Assembly (NCBI GenBank): GCA_024403355.1
Contig: JAKSRW010000025.1
Coordinates: forward strand, 1-44,796
Reading direction: 5' to 3'
DNA from: Lachnospiraceae bacterium
Lineage (GTDB): Bacteria > Bacillota > Clostridia > Lachnospirales > Lachnospiraceae
Length of the DNA stretch: 44,796 bases
Both the position numbers and the translations under genes were made by a program. Below the pieces are notes generated by a model, which was not told where the DNA came from, made no database searches, and saw nothing but the letters and a program-made list of their open reading frames with translations. Below are positions 1-7,531 of this stretch, in pieces; positions within the stretch are counted from its first letter, which is position 1; each line of letters starts with the position of its first letter.

Positions 1-293
1 TCACCATCTTTAACTGCTTCATATATAGCTAATTTTCTACCACGGGCTTCTCCTCGTGCTACCCCGCGAGCTTCTCCGATAGCTTCGTGCTCTTCAAACC
101 ATATCTCAGTCTGAAGCTTTAATACCTTTCCACCCATTATTTCACGCACCCTTCTTTTTACTGCCTCGCTTTTAATTATGTAATCTCCAACCTTTGTAAT
201 CAGCTGACATAGATTACTGTAATACATCGCTTTTTCTTCATCATTAGCACTGTATGCCTCTAATCCTTCCTGAATTTCCCGGAATTCTGTCAG
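1..293 (-). pseudogene. Duplicated C-terminal fragment of the Rpn nuclease gene
   Basis: This stretch repeats positions 456-748 with a constant offset of 455 bases and, as far as I can compare by eye, without differences. It corresponds to a C-terminal part of the Rpn-type gene beside it (from the segment before the Ala/Gly/Arg/Glu-rich tail into that tail). The match stops abruptly after position 293, in the middle of a codon series, so the copy has no N-terminal nuclease core. It lies directly downstream of the complete gene. The left end is cut by the window. Positions 294-355 between the two copies hold nothing I recognise. Confidence 0.8.
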
Positions 294-355
294 ATAACCA
301 CTCAATAGATGCGCATTTTATATCCTTAACCAGAATGTTTTCTACAGTTATTATT

Positions 356-1330
356 TCATTCCCCTTCAGAATATGTGTATCCTTCAATCAACATATTTCT
401 CTTCAGTTCTTCCACAGTGATACCAAGGCGTTTTGCTCCCTTTTCCACAGCCATATCACCATCTTTAACTGCTTCATATATAGCTAATTTTCTACCACGG
501 GCTTCTCCTCGTGCTACCCCGCGAGCTTCTCCGATAGCTTCGTGCTCTTCAAACCATATCTCAGTCTGAAGCTTTAATACCTTTCCACCCATTATTTCAC
601 GCACCCTTCTTTTTACTGCCTCGCTTTTAATTATGTAATCTCCAACCTTTGTAATCAGCTGACATAGATTACTGTAATACATCGCTTTTTCTTCATCATT
701 AGCACTGTATGCCTCTAATCCTTCCTGAATTTCCCGGAATTCTGTCAGGAATTTAGACAATTTATCTCTGTCAGATTTTTTAGCAGACGGAATTTCTTTA
801 TATCGAAGAATGTAATAAGGCAAAAACATTAGCAGCCTTTTCTCAAAGATATCATCCTTCGTGTAGTCCTGAACGCAAATGGTCTTCATTTGATACACAA
901 GTGTCTGATCATCCGGAAATAGCAATTTAAGTCTGGCCTGTCTGGAAACAGATTCACTATCACGCAAATACACTACGCATGATTCCGGTAGCTTTATGAT
1001 AAAATTTCCAGCCTCATCACGAATTAATTGCTCGAGTGCGATCGAATAATCGTACTCAAACATTCTAACTACCATATATGAGTCGTCATTACTCTGGCAT
1101 TCAATATGATAAGTATGTCCGCTTATCGATAATACAGAATCGGTAATAAGTGTTCCTCTGAGTTCAAAATATTCATTTCGCAGCTGAATAACGGACTCAT
1201 TCTCCAAGTATTTCGTTCCAAATGCCTCATTAATAATAGGTATGAGTAATTTGGGCATCTTTTGGCAGATGGTACGAAATACATCATCAAAAACTGTATG
1301 TCTTGCTATAACTTTTCCCCTTTCCACCAT
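356..1330 (-). CDS. Rpn-family PD-(D/E)XK nuclease (recombination-promoting nuclease / putative transposase)
   Basis: About 324 residues from the ATG at 1330; an in-frame TTG at 1357 would add nine hydrophobic residues, and neither start has a good ribosome binding site. The N-terminus (FDDVFR) and the pair TDSVLSI ... HIECQS, giving Asp64 and Glu77-x-Gln79, fit the PD-(D/E)XK core of the Rpn/PDDEXK_2 family, DNA endonucleases linked to RecA-independent recombination and, in some cases, phage defence. The C-terminal tail contains a GEARG-VARG-EARG repeat followed by a small helical segment (GITVEELKRN), the usual Rpn tail layout. It is the last gene of its unit, has its own near-perfect promoter (1418-1446), and its tail is duplicated downstream at 1-293. 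The family assignment is firm; the biological role is inferred. Confidence 0.85.
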   Translation of the reverse strand: MVERGKVIARHTVFDDVFRTICQKMPKLLIPIINEAFGTKYLENESVIQLRNEYFELRGTLITDSVLSISGHTYHIECQSNDDSYMVVRMFEYDYSIALEQLIRDEAGNFIIKLPESCVVYLRDSESVSRQARLKLLFPDDQTLVYQMKTICVQDYTKDDIFEKRLLMFLPYYILRYKEIPSAKKSDRDKLSKFLTEFREIQEGLEAYSANDEEKAMYYSNLCQLITKVGDYIIKSEAVKRRVREIMGGKVLKLQTEIWFEEHEAIGEARGVARGEARGRKLAIYEAVKDGDMAVEKGAKRLGITVEELKRNMLIEGYTYSEGE

Positions 1331-1417
1331 AACACTGCTGAAAATAAGAAAATACAAGGTGACCCAGCCAATAAAATAATTACAAATATAAATCTGTCAT
1401 AAATCTCTCTCATGTAC

Positions 1418-1446
1418 ATTATACCACAGCATTGCTGTAGTGTCAA
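1418..1446 (-). promoter_or_regulatory. Consensus sigma-A promoter with dyad in the spacer, driving the Rpn gene
   Basis: On the minus strand: -35 TTGACA (1441-1446), 17-base spacer, -10 TATAAT (1418-1423), with TGG just before the -10 (extended -10). The spacer contains the inverted repeat ACAGCA-A-TGCTGT (1426-1438), placed where a bound repressor would block RNA polymerase. Confidence 0.8.
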
Positions 1447-1451
1447 TATTC

Positions 1452-1481
1452 AAAAAAGGGGATTCTCTTACGAGAATCCCC
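1452..1481 (-). terminator. Rho-independent terminator of the large exported protein gene
   Basis: Stem of 10 bp (1458-1467 with 1472-1481, arms GGGGATTCTC / GAGAATCCCC) and a 4-base loop, followed on the minus strand by six T (1452-1457). It separates the highly expressed upstream gene from the Rpn gene. Confidence 0.9.
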
Positions 1482-1513
1482 AAATTGGTTTCAATATTTA
1501 ACTAATCAATAAA

Positions 1514-4078
1514 TTAGCCAATGTTGATAAGAGCACCAATGTTAGCTGTTACCTCAACAGCACCTGTAGCAGCGTTAGCGATTGTGTACTTAGCTGTCTT
1601 AACGTAAGCAGCCTTTCCTGTACCGTCAACTGTGTAATCAAGAACTACTGCTGTAACTACTGCATCATTGAACTTGAACTCGAATGCTGAGTTAAGAGCT
1701 GCTACAGAAGCAACCTTCTCAACCTTCTTTGTGAACTCAAGACCCTTCTGAGTATCAACAACTGTAAATGCCTTAGAACCAATTACGTTAACCTGCTTAA
1801 CAGGAACAGAATTTGCATCTGTTGTGTAAACGATCTCATATGCAGTTACAACATATGAACCAACACCAAGCTTGTTGCCAGCCTTTACAGCATAGATGTC
1901 ATTGCCATCCTTGTTAGGCTTTGAAGCATCAAGATTTGATACTGTATAAACATAGCTTGTACCTGAACCTGTTACGTTCATCTCAGGAAGAGGAGTCTTG
2001 TTATCAGCAGCAAGTTCAATAGACTTACCAGGTACTGCAAAACCATTAGCTGTTACACCGTTAAGTGAAACAGTAACCTTTGTAGCCTCTGTAGCTTCAG
2101 TAACTGCTGTATCAAGCTTATCAGCTGAAATAGCTAACTCCTGTGTCTTAGCATCTGTCTCGTTACCAACTGTAACTGATACAGAGTACTTAAGATCACC
2201 ACACTTGAACTCAACTGTTACATCACCAAATGTCTTGTCTGAACCTGCGTATACCCAAGTAGCCTGAAGCTTATTGTCTACTACAGTAACAGTAGCAATA
2301 TCCTTACCAGCTGTCTGCTCATATGTTACACCAGAAAGTTCCATAGCCTCATTGAACTGATCCTTTAATGAGAACTCGATTTCTGTTGTCTCGCTCTCTG
2401 CAGCATTGATTTTATTCTTCTTTGCTGAAGCTGTGAATGTTGTAGCCTTTCTCTCGCCTACAACCTCTACAGGAACTGCACCACAAACCTCTGTCTTATC
2501 ACCTACTGTTCTGTAGATAAGGATTGTAGCAACACCCTCCTTGTTAGGGATAAGGCCATATGTGTAACCGCTCTTAGCTGTAAGCATTACGATTGACTCA
2601 TCTGAAGAAACTGCTGTGAACTGAGCGTCAGCAAAGCTGTGCTTCTCAGTCTTAGCCTCACCGTTCTCAACCTTTGTGAAGTTAGCAACGATCTGAAGCT
2701 CTGCAGAAACCTTAGAAGCGTTAGCAGTCTTTGAAAGAACTGTCTTTACAACGTCCTTAGCATCCTCTGCTACATTCTTTGTACCAATCTTGTATACACC
2801 GCTGAGGTCAGCGTCGATACCTGTGAACTCGAAATCAGGCTTAGCCTCTGATACAACCTGGAACTTAACCTTAAGCTCTGTTGTACCATACTTGTATGTA
2901 GCCTCTACTGTGTATGTCTCACCAGCATTCTTGATGTAGATGTTCTCGCCAGCGATGAAAGCCTTTGTAGCATCAGCATCAACAAGTGCGTATGATAATG
3001 TTCCACCAAGTGTTGCATTACCAGCTAAATCAATTCCGTTAGCATCAAGAAGCTTAACACCCTTGATTGCTGTGATTTCGTTGTTGTAAACCTTGATATC
3101 CTCAGCTGCGATATCAACTACTGAATCCTTAGCAACCTTGATTGCTGTGAACTTACCAACTGCCTTGTCATTGTACTTGATTGTGTACTCTGTACCCTGA
3201 ACAAATGCTGTGTAGAACTCAACTGTTGCTACTGAATCCTTAACTGATACTGACTTGATGCTTGAGAAAGGAATCTCAACACCTGAGATCTCTGAATTTG
3301 CCTTGAAGTTAGCAGGTCCAACAAGACCCTCTACTGAACAATCAAATTCAACATCTACAGCTGTAAGGCTTGACTGCTTAACTGATACTGCGTTAAGAGC
3401 AGCTGAAACCTTAATAGGCTCACCCTTAACTGTTACAGCGGGGAACTTAGCGCTCTGGTAAGCATAAGGAGTAAGTGTGTACTCGCCTTCCTTTGTGAAT
3501 ACTACTGTGAAAGTAGTGGGAGCGCCTTCTACTCTAGTGATAACAACGCTGTCATCGCTAGCTTCGATCATTCTTGAATCTGTGTCTACGAATACACCAG
3601 CTGACTTACGGGGAAGTACTACTGTGTACTCTGTGTTAACACCAACCTTAGCGCCATCGAAGATGTCGCCTTCAGCTACTGTAACTGCTGTAGCGTTCTT
3701 CTTAACGTTAACTGCTACAACACCGCTAAGGATCTCAGCGCCATCCTCGAATACTGTAATTGTAACATTTGCAGTACCGATTGAAGCTGCTGTAACCTTG
3801 CTTGACTTTGTTGAAGCCTCAGCAACATCATTGTTGTCAGACTCAACTGAGATTGTCATTGTGTTCTTGTCAAATCCCTTGACAAGCTTGCTGAAAAGTG
3901 CTGCGCCGCCTACCTTGCAAGCAGTACCATCAGCCTTTGCGCCCTGGCTGCCGCCAATGTAAAGAGTCTTTGCTGTCTTCTTAAGTGAAACGTCACCAGC
4001 TGCTGCTGAAGCAGGGATGGTTCCGAGTACTAAAGTAAGAGCAAGTACTACGGCGAGGGCCTTGAAGAATTTCTTCAT
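1514..4078 (-). CDS. Large exported cell-surface protein, S-layer-like, with a Big-type N-terminal domain
   Basis: 854 residues with a classical signal peptide (MKKFF, hydrophobic stretch, cleavage after ASA or AAA near residue 25). Residues of roughly 30-130 read like a bacterial Ig-like (Big) domain (ISVESDNNDVAEAS ... VTAASIGTANVTITV). The rest is a long series of Ala/Val/Thr/Lys-rich beta-sandwich-like segments with almost no Cys, Trp or Met. There is no SLH triplet, LPXTG motif or C-terminal anchor. The ribosome binding site (AAGGAGG, about 7 bases before the ATG), the strongly restricted codon choice, a dedicated promoter and a strong terminator all indicate very high expression. A major S-layer or surface-coat protein is the best guess; exact function is unproven and I know no named family for the C-terminal two thirds. 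Confidence 0.75.
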   Translation of the reverse strand: MKKFFKALAVVLALTLVLGTIPASAAAGDVSLKKTAKTLYIGGSQGAKADGTACKVGGAALFSKLVKGFDKNTMTISVESDNNDVAEASTKSSKVTAASIGTANVTITVFEDGAEILSGVVAVNVKKNATAVTVAEGDIFDGAKVGVNTEYTVVLPRKSAGVFVDTDSRMIEASDDSVVITRVEGAPTTFTVVFTKEGEYTLTPYAYQSAKFPAVTVKGEPIKVSAALNAVSVKQSSLTAVDVEFDCSVEGLVGPANFKANSEISGVEIPFSSIKSVSVKDSVATVEFYTAFVQGTEYTIKYNDKAVGKFTAIKVAKDSVVDIAAEDIKVYNNEITAIKGVKLLDANGIDLAGNATLGGTLSYALVDADATKAFIAGENIYIKNAGETYTVEATYKYGTTELKVKFQVVSEAKPDFEFTGIDADLSGVYKIGTKNVAEDAKDVVKTVLSKTANASKVSAELQIVANFTKVENGEAKTEKHSFADAQFTAVSSDESIVMLTAKSGYTYGLIPNKEGVATILIYRTVGDKTEVCGAVPVEVVGERKATTFTASAKKNKINAAESETTEIEFSLKDQFNEAMELSGVTYEQTAGKDIATVTVVDNKLQATWVYAGSDKTFGDVTVEFKCGDLKYSVSVTVGNETDAKTQELAISADKLDTAVTEATEATKVTVSLNGVTANGFAVPGKSIELAADNKTPLPEMNVTGSGTSYVYTVSNLDASKPNKDGNDIYAVKAGNKLGVGSYVVTAYEIVYTTDANSVPVKQVNVIGSKAFTVVDTQKGLEFTKKVEKVASVAALNSAFEFKFNDAVVTAVVLDYTVDGTGKAAYVKTAKYTIANAATGAVEVTANIGALINIG

Positions 4079-4168
4079 GGTTTTTTCCTCCTTGGAATAA
4101 ATATGATGGTTTTGTGATCGCTATATGTTGCATACTTACACATAGCAAATCATTCCAATAACAGTTTG

Positions 4169-4197
4169 ATTATAACAGTTTGTTGAACAGAGTTCAA
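4169..4197 (-). promoter_or_regulatory. Promoter of the large exported protein gene, with a dyad over the -35
   Basis: Minus strand -35 TTGAAC (4192-4197), 17-base spacer, -10 TATAAT (4169-4174). The -35 forms half of the inverted repeat TTGAAC-TCT-GTTCAA (4183-4197). It predicts a 5' leader of about 80 bases ending in a strong Shine-Dalgarno. Confidence 0.75.
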
Positions 4198-4220
4198 GTA
4201 CTATTTCCCCGAAATTGAAA

Positions 4221-4331
4221 TGAGTAAGTCAAAATTATACTCCTGAAGGCTTTTGAAGCTATCCGAACTCATCTGGATGTGACGCTGTCCGGCTTCCCTT
4301 CCCCTTTTCCTTCAAGGCTTTGACTTACTCA
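4221..4331. other. Structured intergenic element (nested inverted repeats), possible small RNA
   Basis: The 334-base gap 4079-4412 between thrC and the exported-protein gene holds, besides the promoter, four nested complementary segments: a perfect 13-bp pair (4221-4233 / 4319-4331), TGAAGG/CCTTCA (4244-4249 / 4309-4314), GAAGC/GCTTC (4255-4259 / 4292-4296) and ATCC/GGAT (4261-4264 / 4275-4278). They are collinear, so one elongated hairpin of about 111 bases forms on either strand. No T-run follows on either strand, so it is not a simple terminator. No open frame of note is present. I do not recognise a known RNA family. Just left of thrC the motif TGTGACAT occurs twice. Confidence 0.5.
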
Positions 4332-4412
4332 AATTATCATTGTTTTATTTGTCACAAGTTTTACGTAAATGTGACATTTTTGTGACATTTAAGATTCTTT
4401 TAATATTTTCAC

Positions 4413-5876
4413 TTATTTATTAAGGTAAATTCTCTCTACCTCAGCCATAAGTCCATCCTTCTCACATACTCTGTCATGAAGCACCGGCGCACTGATAATA
4501 TCCTTAATAGCCTTAGGAATTGCGACATTTGAAAGCTTATTGAGGTCGTCGAAAAGCTCGAAATCCTCTTTGCTGTCGTATTTGCTGTCGATTGCATTAA
4601 GTACGGCACGAGTGAACTTGTAAGGGCTGGCTGTCGATGCAATGACTGTACAGGTATTATCGCCTGTTTCCTTGCGATACTTGTTGTATACTGCTGATGC
4701 TACGGCTGTATGTGTATCAATGATGTATCCTTCTTTATTATATAAGGAAGAAATAGCTTCGGCCATCTCTGCATCCTCTGCATATCCACCTACGAAAAGT
4801 CCAAGCTTTTCCTTCATTTCAGCAGTAATTTCATACTTTCCTTCTGTCTTGAGCTGCTGCATAAGCTCTGCGGTCTTATCACCGGCAATTTCAGCAACAA
4901 GTCTTTCAAGATTGCTTGAAATAAGAATATCCATGCTGGGTGAAGGAGTAAGGTAGAATTCTCTGTTTCTGTCGTATACACCTGTCTCAAAGAAATCAAA
5001 GAGAACCTTGTTTCTGTTTGATGCACAGATGAGTTTATTCACAGGAATGCCCATCTTACAAGCGTAGTACGCAGCTAAAATGTTACCAAAGTTACCTGTA
5101 GGCACTACAAAATTGATCTTCTGAGGGCAAAGTCTTGTGTATGCATATACATAATATGCTACCTGAGGAATAAGTCTGCCGATGTTGATTGAATTAGCTG
5201 ATGAGAAACGGTATCCGGCAGCCTTCATTCTTTCTGCAAGCTCAGGATCCGTGAAAATATTCTTTACAGCAGTCTGGGCATCATCGAAATTACCCTTTAT
5301 ACCGATTACATTAACATTTTTACCCTTCTGTGTAACCATCTGCTTCTCCTGAACGCGGCTTACACCTGACTTAGGATAAAATACAACAATGCTTGTGCCC
5401 GGAACATCAGCAAAGCCGGCAAGTGCAGCCTTACCTGTGTCACCTGATGTAGCAGTAAGAATTACGATTTCTTCCTTTGAACCACACTTCTTTGCTGAAG
5501 TAGTCATAAGATAAGGAAGGATTGAAAGAGCCATATCCTTGAAAGCAATTGTGCTGCCATGGAAAAGCTCAAGATAGTAGGCTCCATCGGCATCTACAAG
5601 TGTAGTAATGTCTTCTGTATCAAATTTTTCCGTGTTATATGCACCCTTAATACAGTACATAAGCTCTTCCTCTGTGAAATCCGTAAAGAAAAGCTTCATT
5701 ACCTCATAAGCTACATGCGCATAGTCCATTCTTGCAAGCTTTTCAAAGCTGAGCTTAAGTTTGGGAATCTGATCAGGTACATAAAGGCCTCCGTCAGGTG
5801 CAATACCCTTAAGGATAGCTTCTGATGCGCTAGCTGTAAGTTCGCTATTTCTGGTGCTGTGATATGTAATCTTCAT
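4413..5876 (-). CDS. thrC: Threonine synthase
   Basis: 487 residues, full length for the long (fungal/E. coli-like) form. It converts O-phosphohomoserine to threonine with pyridoxal phosphate. The N-terminus (STRN ... SEAILKG-APDGGLYVP) is the typical threonine synthase N-terminal domain, and HGSTIAFKD carries the PLP lysine at about residue 113; the TATSGDTGKAAL and PTGNFGN motifs are also present. It stands alone between terminators, while hom and the mutase-like candidate homoserine kinase lie at 19-22 kb. The start at 5876 fits the family, but the only good Shine-Dalgarno (5904-5910) is 27 bases upstream, with a small hairpin and a UGA in between. Confidence 0.95.
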   Translation of the reverse strand: MKITYHSTRNSELTASASEAILKGIAPDGGLYVPDQIPKLKLSFEKLARMDYAHVAYEVMKLFFTDFTEEELMYCIKGAYNTEKFDTEDITTLVDADGAYYLELFHGSTIAFKDMALSILPYLMTTSAKKCGSKEEIVILTATSGDTGKAALAGFADVPGTSIVVFYPKSGVSRVQEKQMVTQKGKNVNVIGIKGNFDDAQTAVKNIFTDPELAERMKAAGYRFSSANSINIGRLIPQVAYYVYAYTRLCPQKINFVVPTGNFGNILAAYYACKMGIPVNKLICASNRNKVLFDFFETGVYDRNREFYLTPSPSMDILISSNLERLVAEIAGDKTAELMQQLKTEGKYEITAEMKEKLGLFVGGYAEDAEMAEAISSLYNKEGYIIDTHTAVASAVYNKYRKETGDNTCTVIASTASPYKFTRAVLNAIDSKYDSKEDFELFDDLNKLSNVAIPKAIKDIISAPVLHDRVCEKDGLMAEVERIYLNK

Positions 5877-5886
5877 ATTATAATAC

Positions 5887-5910
5887 TGCCGTCACAACGG
5901 CATCCTCCTT
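5887..5910 (-). promoter_or_regulatory. Displaced Shine-Dalgarno and hairpin ahead of thrC
   Basis: On the minus strand AAGGAGG (5904-5910) is followed directly by ATG CCG TTG TGA, a hairpin TGCCGT-TGTG-ACGGCA (5887-5902), and then the thrC ATG at 5876. The UGA is in frame with thrC, so no N-terminal extension is possible. If the hairpin folds, the Shine-Dalgarno is brought to about 11 bases from the true start. Confidence 0.5.
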
Positions 5911-6004
5911 TACCTTTGCTTCATAAGTCAACTCTTGTGAGTTATCTTAACACGCAATTTATTAAAATGCAAGTAGATTGATAGCTTAATGCCTATTTAG
6001 CCGC

Positions 6005-6042
6005 AAAAAGACCCATAGCCGAACCATCACGACTACGGGTCT
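6005..6042 (-). terminator. Terminator of the SleB-type hydrolase gene
   Basis: Stem arms 6009-6018 and 6033-6042 (AGACCCGTAG / CTATGGGTCT with one mismatch) and five T on the minus strand, just downstream of the stop codon. Confidence 0.8.
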
Positions 6043-6055
6043 GTAAATTGGCATA

Positions 6056-7396
6056 TTATTTAAAAAACTCATGACATCCGTACTTAAAGAGATAGTCAAG
6101 TGTATCAAACCAGGATGCCTTAGATTTTGAGGTCGCGGATCTCATAAAGAAGTATAACGCTCCCTGTGAATAATCCTCACCGGAAGTAGCTCTGTTGACT
6201 GCTTCTTTTGTTTTTTTGCTGACCTTTACGCTGTAGTAGGAACCGTCCCTGGTCGGTGCAAACTGATTTTTCTCGAATACAACTCCGATAATATCGTTTG
6301 CGAACTCTTTTTTGTAGCGTACACGATTAAGAATAACATTCGCAACAAGAATTCTGCCGTAAACATCCTGGTCACCAGCCTCAGCTTCTACTATTCTGCA
6401 GAGAACCTCGTATTCTTCATCGGTGATATCGATATCCATCTTCTTATTATAGTTATAAACCAAATCGTCCGAATGCTTATAATCCTTGTCCGGATTCTTT
6501 TCAGGTCTGTCAATTCCTGTAGTCTTGCTCTTTTCAGCCTCTTTCTTCTCAGCTTCCTTCTTCTCAGCCTCTATTCTTTCGGCTTCCTTCTTCTCAGCCT
6601 CTAATCTTTCAGCTTCCTTCTTCTCAGCCTCTATTCTTTCGGCTTCCTTCTTTTCTGCCTCAAGCTTTTCAGCTTCTTTCTTTTCTGCCTCAAGCTTTTC
6701 AGCTTCAGTTACAGCCGGTTCATTATCCCCAGCATTCAGTTCAGTATTCTGAACAGTAAGCTTATCTGCGGCTGATATGCCGTTTTTACTGGGTTCTACT
6801 TTTGTAGCATTAGTATCTCCCGCCTCAGCATTAACTGCAGACATCAGGGCATCCTCGCCTCCCGGAAGAGCTTCTGTATTATAGTCGGCCGGATTTTCAG
6901 GATTTGCCAGTGAAAGAACTACAGCCGAAGTATCATCCATGACATCTTTCTCATAAACCTTAATGATATTTGTCTCGAGTTCCAACGCTTTCTTCCTGGT
7001 ATCTCCGGATTCTTTAGCAATGTTAAAACAGCTTTTAATTAACTCCTCACTTATCTGCTCATTTTTAAGAATATCTTCTTCAATATGAAGACCGGGATTT
7101 AACTCCGCCTCAGCTCTGTCAGCACCGGCATCCATGTTAACAGAACTAATCTTTGAAGAATCATCTGCAAGCAGATCCCTAATAACGAAGAGTCCCGTTT
7201 CACCGTTGCCTGCGCTGCCGGCATCAGCGAACATAAGAGAATCACTCGCTTCAGCATTCACAAGCTCCTGCCTGCTGATAGAAAGCGTACAGCTGATTAT
7301 AACCGCAGCTGCAACCACAAGTGCAACAACACCCGTTACACCCCTGGCAAGCTTTTTAAGCGCTATTCTGATCCCTTCCTTAATATTTGTATTCAT
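6056..7396 (-). CDS. Membrane-anchored cell wall hydrolase, SleB/CwlJ-like catalytic domain
   Basis: 446 residues. One transmembrane segment (about residues 19-40) anchors the protein, followed by a low-complexity extracytoplasmic region, a Glu/Lys/Ala-rich coiled coil made of ten-residue repeats, and a C-terminal hydrolase domain of about 120 residues. The domain shows the Hydrolase_2 (SleB/CwlJ) signature RIVEAEAGDQ ... YGRILVANVILNRV with the catalytic Glu, then NQFAPTRDG. Such enzymes cleave peptidoglycan, classically the spore cortex, but vegetative members are common in Clostridia. The sigma-A-like promoter and transmembrane anchor argue for a vegetative wall-remodelling role; this is inference. 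Confidence 0.88.
   Translation of the reverse strand: MNTNIKEGIRIALKKLARGVTGVVALVVAAAVIISCTLSISRQELVNAEASDSLMFADAGSAGNGETGLFVIRDLLADDSSKISSVNMDAGADRAEAELNPGLHIEEDILKNEQISEELIKSCFNIAKESGDTRKKALELETNIIKVYEKDVMDDTSAVVLSLANPENPADYNTEALPGGEDALMSAVNAEAGDTNATKVEPSKNGISAADKLTVQNTELNAGDNEPAVTEAEKLEAEKKEAEKLEAEKKEAERIEAEKKEAERLEAEKKEAERIEAEKKEAEKKEAEKSKTTGIDRPEKNPDKDYKHSDDLVYNYNKKMDIDITDEEYEVLCRIVEAEAGDQDVYGRILVANVILNRVRYKKEFANDIIGVVFEKNQFAPTRDGSYYSVKVSKKTKEAVNRATSGEDYSQGALYFFMRSATSKSKASWFDTLDYLFKYGCHEFFK
6531..6710 (-). repeat. Six tandem 30-bp coding repeats (coiled-coil stalk)
   Basis: Six 30-base units within the wall hydrolase gene, each encoding ten residues of the pattern EAEKKEAE(K/R)(L/I). 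Units differ at synonymous and a few replacement sites, so copy number is probably slippage-prone. Confidence 0.85.
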
Positions 7397-7483
7397 ATAC
7401 CATACATCCTTATATACATTTCTATAAAGATGAGAATCAGATTTATGTTCATTACAACCTGTAATATCTCACCTTGGATACAC

Positions 7484-7512
7484 AGTATACACCATTTTTT
7501 TACAAATTGCAA
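7484..7512 (-). promoter_or_regulatory. Promoter of the SleB-type hydrolase gene
   Basis: Minus strand -35 TTGCAA (7507-7512), 17-base spacer, -10 TATACT (7484-7489). Downstream in the leader is the dyad ATTACA-GGT-TGTAAT (7451-7465), a possible regulator site. Confidence 0.7.
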
Positions 7513-7531
7513 GCAAAATATTACATAATTA

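Noticed and set aside
3477..3962. 161-codon open frame on the plus strand inside the large exported protein gene
   Set aside because: It is antisense to a strongly supported, codon-biased gene and has no ribosome binding site; low-complexity complement of Ala/Val/Thr codons.
6531..6710. Regular 30-base repeats suggesting a CRISPR array
   Set aside because: Units are contiguous without spacers and encode a Glu/Lys/Ala coiled coil in frame within the wall hydrolase gene.
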